From CAZIXN01 sp039180415 (GTDB taxonomy: Bacteria; Planctomycetota; Phycisphaerae; Phycisphaerales; Phycisphaeraceae), in contig JBCDDH010000001.1 in assembly GCA_039180415.1 (NCBI GenBank), forward strand, positions 49,155-113,154: DNA of 64,000 bases. The letters are read 5' to 3'. Every line of letters begins with the position of its first letter. The stretch's first letter is position 1. A model generated the notes under the pieces. It was not told where the DNA came from and did no database searches. It saw only the letters and a list, made by a program, of their open reading frames with translations. Positions 59,450-64,000 of this stretch are shown in pieces. Position numbers and translations under genes: made by a program.

Positions 59450-60709
59450 ATGCGTAAGCAAGGCGCCATCACGCTCGGTCCCGGCGGGGTGTTGTACCTC
59501 GTGGTGGCCGCGCTGATCCTGGCGGCGGCGATCTACACGCAGGCCAACCTCCTGTTCGCCGCGTTCGGGCTGGTGATGGGCGGCCTGGTGGTGTCGGCGG
59601 GCTGGTCGCTGATCGCGCTGCGGGGGCTGGAGGTGCGGCGAGAGGTGCCCGCGGCGGGCGTCGCGGGTCGGTCGGCGGTCCTGCGGTACACGGTGAAGAA
59701 CCGTTCCCGGCTGCCGGCGTTTTCCGTGGTGATCGAGGAAGTGCCCGTGGACCGGTCGGACGGCGTGGAGGCCGGTTCGGTGGTGGGCTGGGTCGCGCAC
59801 GTCGGGCCGGGGCAGCGGGTGAGCGTCGAAGCGCCGTGCTGGCCGATGCGGCGCGGCGAGCTGCGTTTGGCCGGATTGGAAGTGTGGACGGCGTTTCCGT
59901 TCGGCGTGTTCCGTCGGGTCGTTCGGCGCGAGATGGCGCAGCGGTTTCTGGTGCTGCCGAGCCTGCGGCGGATCGACCGTCGGTGGCTGCCGACCAGCCC
60001 GTGGGGCGCGGGGTACGGCACGAAGCAGCGGGGCGGCGCGAGCGACGCCGGCGAGTTTTTTGGCTTGCGGGATTACCGAGAGGGCGACCCGCCGCGCGTG
60101 ATCGATTGGAAACGCAGCGCCCGCTTGGCCACCGAAGCCCACGCCGGGTCGGCCGGGCAGACGGTCCGTCTGATCGCGCGGGAGCTGACGCAGCCGACGC
60201 CGCCGCGGGTGATGGTGCTGCTGGACTTGAGCGGGCCGGCACGTGCCGCGGAACCGGGGTCGGTCCTGTGGGGCAGCGACGACGAAGAAGACGCGATCAC
60301 GCTCGCGGCGTCGCTGCTGGACGCGGCGCACCGGCACGGCTTCTGGGCGGGTTTGGCGGTGGTCGGGCCGAGCTGCCCGGTCTTCGCGCCGCAATTCGGC
60401 TTGCCGCACCGGGCGCGGATGCTCGAGGCCTTGGCGCGGCTCGATCTCTCGCGCCGCGGGGACACGCCGCGGGCGGGCATGATCGTGCCGTCGGTCGTCG
60501 TCAAGCCCGGCCTGCCGACCGTGATCCCCGCCGGCGCGCCCCCCGTCGAACCCGGCAACGTGAGCACGCGGACCGCACGCGTGTTGTACGGCGGCGAGCT
60601 GACGAACCTCGGCGTGGCGTTCGATCCCGACACGGTGGACCTGTCGCCGGACGAGTTGACCGCGCCTCACGCCGCCCCGGTCGGCCCGCGGAAAGCGGGG
60701 GCCGCGTGA
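59450..60709 (+). CDS. DUF58 domain protein
   Basis: 419 aa from ATG 59450 (MRKQGAITLGPGGVLYLVVA); the frame reaches GTG 59414. Two N-terminal membrane helices (LYLVVAALILAAAIYTQAN and AAFGLVMGGLVVSAGWSLI), then a beta-rich region with EVPAAGVAGRSAVLRYTVKN, and the DUF58 core GEFFGLRDYREGDPPRVIDW and KRSARLATE near residue 200. The MIDAS-like segment VMVLLDLSG continues the vWA-like fold. DUF58 proteins work with MoxR ATPases and transglutaminases in envelope maintenance. Its stop (TGA 60707-60709) overlaps the GTG of the transglutaminase gene, so the two are coupled. No moxR lies in the window. Confidence 0.9.
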   Translation: MRKQGAITLGPGGVLYLVVAALILAAAIYTQANLLFAAFGLVMGGLVVSAGWSLIALRGLEVRREVPAAGVAGRSAVLRYTVKNRSRLPAFSVVIEEVPVDRSDGVEAGSVVGWVAHVGPGQRVSVEAPCWPMRRGELRLAGLEVWTAFPFGVFRRVVRREMAQRFLVLPSLRRIDRRWLPTSPWGAGYGTKQRGGASDAGEFFGLRDYREGDPPRVIDWKRSARLATEAHAGSAGQTVRLIARELTQPTPPRVMVLLDLSGPARAAEPGSVLWGSDDEEDAITLAASLLDAAHRHGFWAGLAVVGPSCPVFAPQFGLPHRARMLEALARLDLSRRGDTPRAGMIVPSVVVKPGLPTVIPAGAPPVEPGNVSTRTARVLYGGELTNLGVAFDPDTVDLSPDELTAPHAAPVGPRKAGAA

Positions 60710-63267
60710 ACCTCGACGCGCGTTTCCGGTTGTTGGTTTTCGGACAGGTGCTGCTGGGCATCACCGCGTTTTGCATGGCCGAGGGCAACGTGGCGTTGCT
60801 GCTGATCGCCGGCAGCCTGGGCGCCGCGTCTTGGACCATCGCGGAGGGGCCCAAGGGCCGGCCGCTGCCGCGGTGGTTCGTCAACCTCGGCTCGATCACG
60901 GCCGTGTCGTTCATGATCTTCGAGGTGCTGATCCGCCGCGGCGGCATGATCGTCGCGATGGGCCACTTCACGATGGCGCTGCAGCTGCTGATGCTCTACG
61001 CGCGGAAGACCAACCGCGAATATTCGATGCTGCTCGTGTTGTCGTTGATCCAGATGATCGGCGCGTCGGTGCTTTCCGTGTCGATCGTGTACGGCCTGCT
61101 GCTCACGTCGTACTGCGGGCTTTCGCTGGTCACCGTGCTGTTGTTCCAACTCAAGAGTACCGGCGACGCCGTCCACCGCGCCCACCTGCGGGCGTCCGGG
61201 CCCGCCATCGCGTTGGGCACGGCGACGCGTCCGCGGCGGCCGTCGGTGGTCGCCGGGGCGGGCTTGCGCTGGCACCTTCGCGGGGCGTGGCTGGTGGTGG
61301 GGGTCTGCTCGGCGGTGTTGGCGGCGGTGATCTTCGTGCTGCTGCCACGCAGCGGCGAGATGCCCATGCTCGGGATGGACCAATCCCAAACCACGCTCAA
61401 CAAACGCGTGGGGTTCTCCACCACCGTCAACCTCAACGGCGGGTCGCTGAACGACGGCAGCACGGACGCGGTCATGAACGTCGCCCTCGAGCAATTCGGC
61501 GAACCCACCGGCGGCGAGCAGCGCCCCCTGCTGCTCCGCGGCGTTGCCCTGGATCAATACGACCCGCGGGCCAACCAGTGGCGGCGCAGCCAAGTCGCCT
61601 CGCAGGCCGACACGCCGTTCCGGATGGGCCCGGACAATCGGGCGCGGTTCGCGGAGTTCCCCAGCGTCCGTACCAATCTCCGTGCCACGATTACGCTTCG
61701 CGACACGTCGTCGCGGGTCCTGTTCGTTCCGGGCGAACTGAACATGTCCGCCGCCGCGATCGGACACCTCGAATCCGAACACCTCAGCCAGACCGTCTTC
61801 AGCCCGCTGGACCGCCAGCTCGGGTCTGGGGATCCGCGCTCGGCCGCCCTGATCTACACCGTCGAGATCGCCGGGCTCCCGGTCCAAGGCCTCGAGGCCC
61901 AGTACCGCCGGCTCGAGCGCCCTCGGCGGGTCGGTGGCTCGGTTCCCGCCGCTGCGGGACGGGCCCTCGCGGACGCGCGCGGCGAACGCAAGTGGTTGGG
62001 GCGAACGCTGTGGTTCGCCGACGGCCCCGGCGATAGCGGCTTCCGCTACGCGACACCGGTCGATGCTTTCGGTCCCGGCGTCGGGGTCGAGCGGCCGAGC
62101 CGGGCCATCGAACCCGGCCGGCCGGTGATCGGGGCGCCGCGGATCGACGACCCGTGGTCGCGCAGGGTCTACGCCCGGCAATGGCCCGTCGAAGCCCCGC
62201 GCGTCCGCGCCCTGGCCACGGAAATCATCGAGCCGCATGGCCTCACCCGAGACCCGTCGGTGTTGCACAGCCCCGACGACGGCCGCATCGCCGTGGCCTT
62301 GGCCGACTACCTCCGCGACACATTCGTCTACAGCCGCGTCAATCCCCGGCCCGGCCCCGACGAGGACCCGATCCTCGCCTTCCTTTTCGATCACCAAAGC
62401 GGCCACTGCGAACTGTTCGCCGCCGCCCACGCCGCGCTCTGCCGGTCGCTGAACATCCCCGCCCGCGTCGTCACCGGCTACCGGGCTTCCGAATACAACG
62501 CCTTGGGCGGCTACTACGTCGTCCGTCAGAACCACGCCCACGCCTGGACCGAAGTCCACACCGGCCCCCGCACCGGTTGGCGGACCTACGACGCCACGCC
62601 CGGCGAAATTGTTCAGCAGCAGCACGCCGGCAACGCCCCCGGCTGGTTCGCCGCCGCCCGCCAGCTCTACGAGTACCTCGAGTTTTCGTGGGTCCGTTCG
62701 GTGGTGGCCTTCGACGCTCGGACCCGCGAGAACGTGCTGCGGAGCGTCAACGAGCGATTCCAGACCGCCGTCGATTCCGAAGAAGGTTGGGTGGCTCGCT
62801 CGTGGGAAGCGGCCGTGGGTTGGCTGGGCGGGTGGATGGGCGGTTGGCCTCCGAGCCTACGCCTGCAGTGGGTCGGCTGGGTGCTGGTGGTCGGCGGATG
62901 CGGGTTGCTGGCCATCGTCGCGGTGCCGATGGGGGTGACGATCTGGCGCCGCCGAAACCGCCGCAAGCGCCTCCGTCTCGACCGCCTCCCCGCCCACGAG
63001 TCGCGTGGCCTGTCTCGGCGACTCACCTTCTTCCTCGAGCTCGCCGAGCTGCTCGAACGCCACGGCTACCGCCGCCCGGCCTGGCAATCCCCCGCCAGCT
63101 TCGCCGCCGAACTCGCCGAAGCCCACCCGCTCAAGTTCGGCCCGCTGGTCACACTTACCGAAACCTTCTACGACGTCCGCTTCGGCCGTCAGGGCCTCGA
63201 TCCCAAACGCAAGGCCGCGGTCGCCGCCCACCTCCGTCAACTCGAAGCCAACCTCGCGGGTAAGTGA
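60706..63267 (+). CDS. TgpA-like membrane transglutaminase (DUF3488 plus transglutaminase core)
   Basis: 853 aa from GTG 60706; the longer open frame beginning at 59836 is a shadow of the DUF58 gene. Several N-terminal helices (LLVFGQVLLGITAFCMAEGN, VALLLIAGSLGAASWTI, MLLVLSLIQMIGASVLSVSI, GAWLVVGVCSAVLAAVIFVL) form the DUF3488 membrane part. A periplasmic region leads to the transglutaminase fold with catalytic Cys in QSGHCELFAAAHAALCRSL, His in NHAHAWTEVH and Asp in RTYDATPG. One C-terminal TM helix (WVGWVLVVGGCGLLAIVAVP) and a cytosolic tail of about 100 residues end it. Confidence 0.93.
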   Translation: MNLDARFRLLVFGQVLLGITAFCMAEGNVALLLIAGSLGAASWTIAEGPKGRPLPRWFVNLGSITAVSFMIFEVLIRRGGMIVAMGHFTMALQLLMLYARKTNREYSMLLVLSLIQMIGASVLSVSIVYGLLLTSYCGLSLVTVLLFQLKSTGDAVHRAHLRASGPAIALGTATRPRRPSVVAGAGLRWHLRGAWLVVGVCSAVLAAVIFVLLPRSGEMPMLGMDQSQTTLNKRVGFSTTVNLNGGSLNDGSTDAVMNVALEQFGEPTGGEQRPLLLRGVALDQYDPRANQWRRSQVASQADTPFRMGPDNRARFAEFPSVRTNLRATITLRDTSSRVLFVPGELNMSAAAIGHLESEHLSQTVFSPLDRQLGSGDPRSAALIYTVEIAGLPVQGLEAQYRRLERPRRVGGSVPAAAGRALADARGERKWLGRTLWFADGPGDSGFRYATPVDAFGPGVGVERPSRAIEPGRPVIGAPRIDDPWSRRVYARQWPVEAPRVRALATEIIEPHGLTRDPSVLHSPDDGRIAVALADYLRDTFVYSRVNPRPGPDEDPILAFLFDHQSGHCELFAAAHAALCRSLNIPARVVTGYRASEYNALGGYYVVRQNHAHAWTEVHTGPRTGWRTYDATPGEIVQQQHAGNAPGWFAAARQLYEYLEFSWVRSVVAFDARTRENVLRSVNERFQTAVDSEEGWVARSWEAAVGWLGGWMGGWPPSLRLQWVGWVLVVGGCGLLAIVAVPMGVTIWRRRNRRKRLRLDRLPAHESRGLSRRLTFFLELAELLERHGYRRPAWQSPASFAAELAEAHPLKFGPLVTLTETFYDVRFGRQGLDPKRKAAVAAHLRQLEANLAGK

Positions 63268-63348
63268 GGTCTGGAGTCGTGAGTCTTGAGCCTTGCGTTT
63301 AAGGTTTGGGTGGGTGATTGAGCGGTACAGACGCTCGCCGCTCATGTC

Positions 63349-64000
63349 TCAGGAATCGTTCGCGAAGTGCTCTCGCAGCCATCGCCGCATCGCCGACCAC
63401 GCCCGCGGCTCGGCCGTTGGGCTGTGCACCGCGCCGGGGTGAAACGAGCCGTCCGCCGCGGGGTTGGTGAAGCTGTGCCGGGCGTGCCCGTACAAACCGA
63501 CCTGGTAGTCCACCTCGCTCGGCTCGAGTGCTTCGATGAGCTCGACCAGCTCGTCGAGCGGGTCGAACGGGTCGTCGCCGCCGTGGGCAATCAGGATCGC
63601 CGCCTTCGTGTTGGCCAGTTCCGCTTCGGTGGGCACGATCGGCGAGCCGTGGAAGCTCACCACCGCATCGACGTCCGCGCCGCTGTAAGCCAATTGCAGC
63701 ACGCTCGCCCCGCCGAAGCAGAACCCGATCGCCCCGAGCCGGCTCGACTCCACCGTCGGTTGCACCGCCAGCACCGACAGCGACGCGTTGAGCCGACGCC
63801 GCCAGGTCGGCACGTCGCCGTACAACGCCGACGCCCAGGCCTGGGCCTGCTCTCCGGATTCGGTGACCTTGACTTGCCCGTTGCCGTCCAGCCCGTAAAG
63901 GTCGGCGACGAACGCGACGTAACCCAGCTCGGCCAACTGCCGCGCCCGGCCGTGGGCGTAGTCGTTCACGCCCCACCACTCCGGGACGACCATGACGCCC
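63349..64000 (-). CDS. dienelactone hydrolase family protein, 5' end beyond window
   Basis: At least 217 codons; the frame is still open at base 64000, so the N-terminus is missing. The DLH fold is complete for the catalytic triad: Glu-containing PEWWGVNDYAHGRARQLAEL, Cys nucleophile in LGAIGFCFGGASVLQLAYSG, Asp in IAHGGDDPFDPLDE and His in YGHARHSFTNPAA. It would hydrolyse dienelactones or related esters in the cytosol. A similar alpha/beta hydrolase occurs at 11946. The 80-bp gap before the transglutaminase stop contains no feature. Confidence 0.93.
   Translation of the reverse strand, partial: GVMVVPEWWGVNDYAHGRARQLAELGYVAFVADLYGLDGNGQVKVTESGEQAQAWASALYGDVPTWRRRLNASLSVLAVQPTVESSRLGAIGFCFGGASVLQLAYSGADVDAVVSFHGSPIVPTEAELANTKAAILIAHGGDDPFDPLDELVELIEALEPSEVDYQVGLYGHARHSFTNPAADGSFHPGAVHSPTAEPRAWSAMRRWLREHFANDS

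Noticed and set aside
59836..60705. N-terminal extension of the transglutaminase frame
   Set aside because: It overlaps the DUF58 gene in another frame, is Arg/Gly-rich and has no motif; GTG 60706 gives the canonical DUF3488 start.

Overview
The window looks like chromosomal DNA of a high-GC planctomycete of the class Phycisphaerae. The main reasons are eight secreted proteins ending in a PEP-CTERM sorting tail, six of them with a dockerin-like cassette before the tail; a prepilin-type (FTLIE) protein; DUF1559-style and DUF501-type genes; a eukaryote-type GT3 glycogen synthase; and frequent GTG starts with ATGA/GTGA overlaps. The taxon is an inference from gene content.

Layout. 0-2.1 kb: a coupled ketosynthase pair, one catalytic and cut by the window edge, the other a chain-length-factor-like partner that has lost its catalytic residues. 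2.4-9 kb: a beta-helix PEP-CTERM protein, an aldehyde dehydrogenase, a DUF2071 protein and a nucleotide-sugar dehydrogenase. 9-15 kb: a methyltransferase/CNNM-CBS pair, a PadR regulator with a membrane partner, an alpha/beta hydrolase and glycogen synthase. 15-22.6 kb: ankyrin and HD proteins, a cysteine-free rhodanese, two PEP-CTERM proteins, a pseudopilin-like protein and a di-heme peroxidase. 22.6-33.8 kb: AI-2E transporter, nuclease, queA, tatC with a large insertion, an HD-GYP protein, a pterin dehydratase, a broken hicA/hicB pair, an SDR and a cytochrome-c/PQQ-type sugar dehydrogenase.

33.8-34.9 kb is a decay zone: a membrane-protein fragment frameshifted by an 11-bp tandem duplication is joined to a gltD remnant with a stop codon, a frameshift and a large internal deletion. 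35-43.5 kb: UDP-glucuronate decarboxylase, truB, an Rrf2 regulator, a second HD-GYP-like protein, an NlpC/P60 hydrolase and leuC. 43.7-50.7 kb: four consecutive PEP-CTERM genes on the plus strand, two of which share a 207-bp block differing only at six synonymous sites. 50.7-55.7 kb: a complete Mn/Zn ABC uptake operon with its DtxR/MntR regulator, in which both permeases carry DtxR-like C-terminal extensions. 55.8-64 kb: tRNA-Ser(GGA), a large beta-solenoid PEP-CTERM protein, scpB, a lipoprotein, a DUF58/transglutaminase pair and a partial dienelactone hydrolase.

Themes: an exported surface or exoprotein repertoire sharing a modular C-terminal anchor; metal uptake with regulator domains built into the transporter; nucleotide-sugar enzymes (UDP-sugar dehydrogenase, UXS) suited to exopolysaccharide synthesis; and two small zones of gene decay. 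No CRISPR array, rRNA, insertion sequence or prophage was seen.
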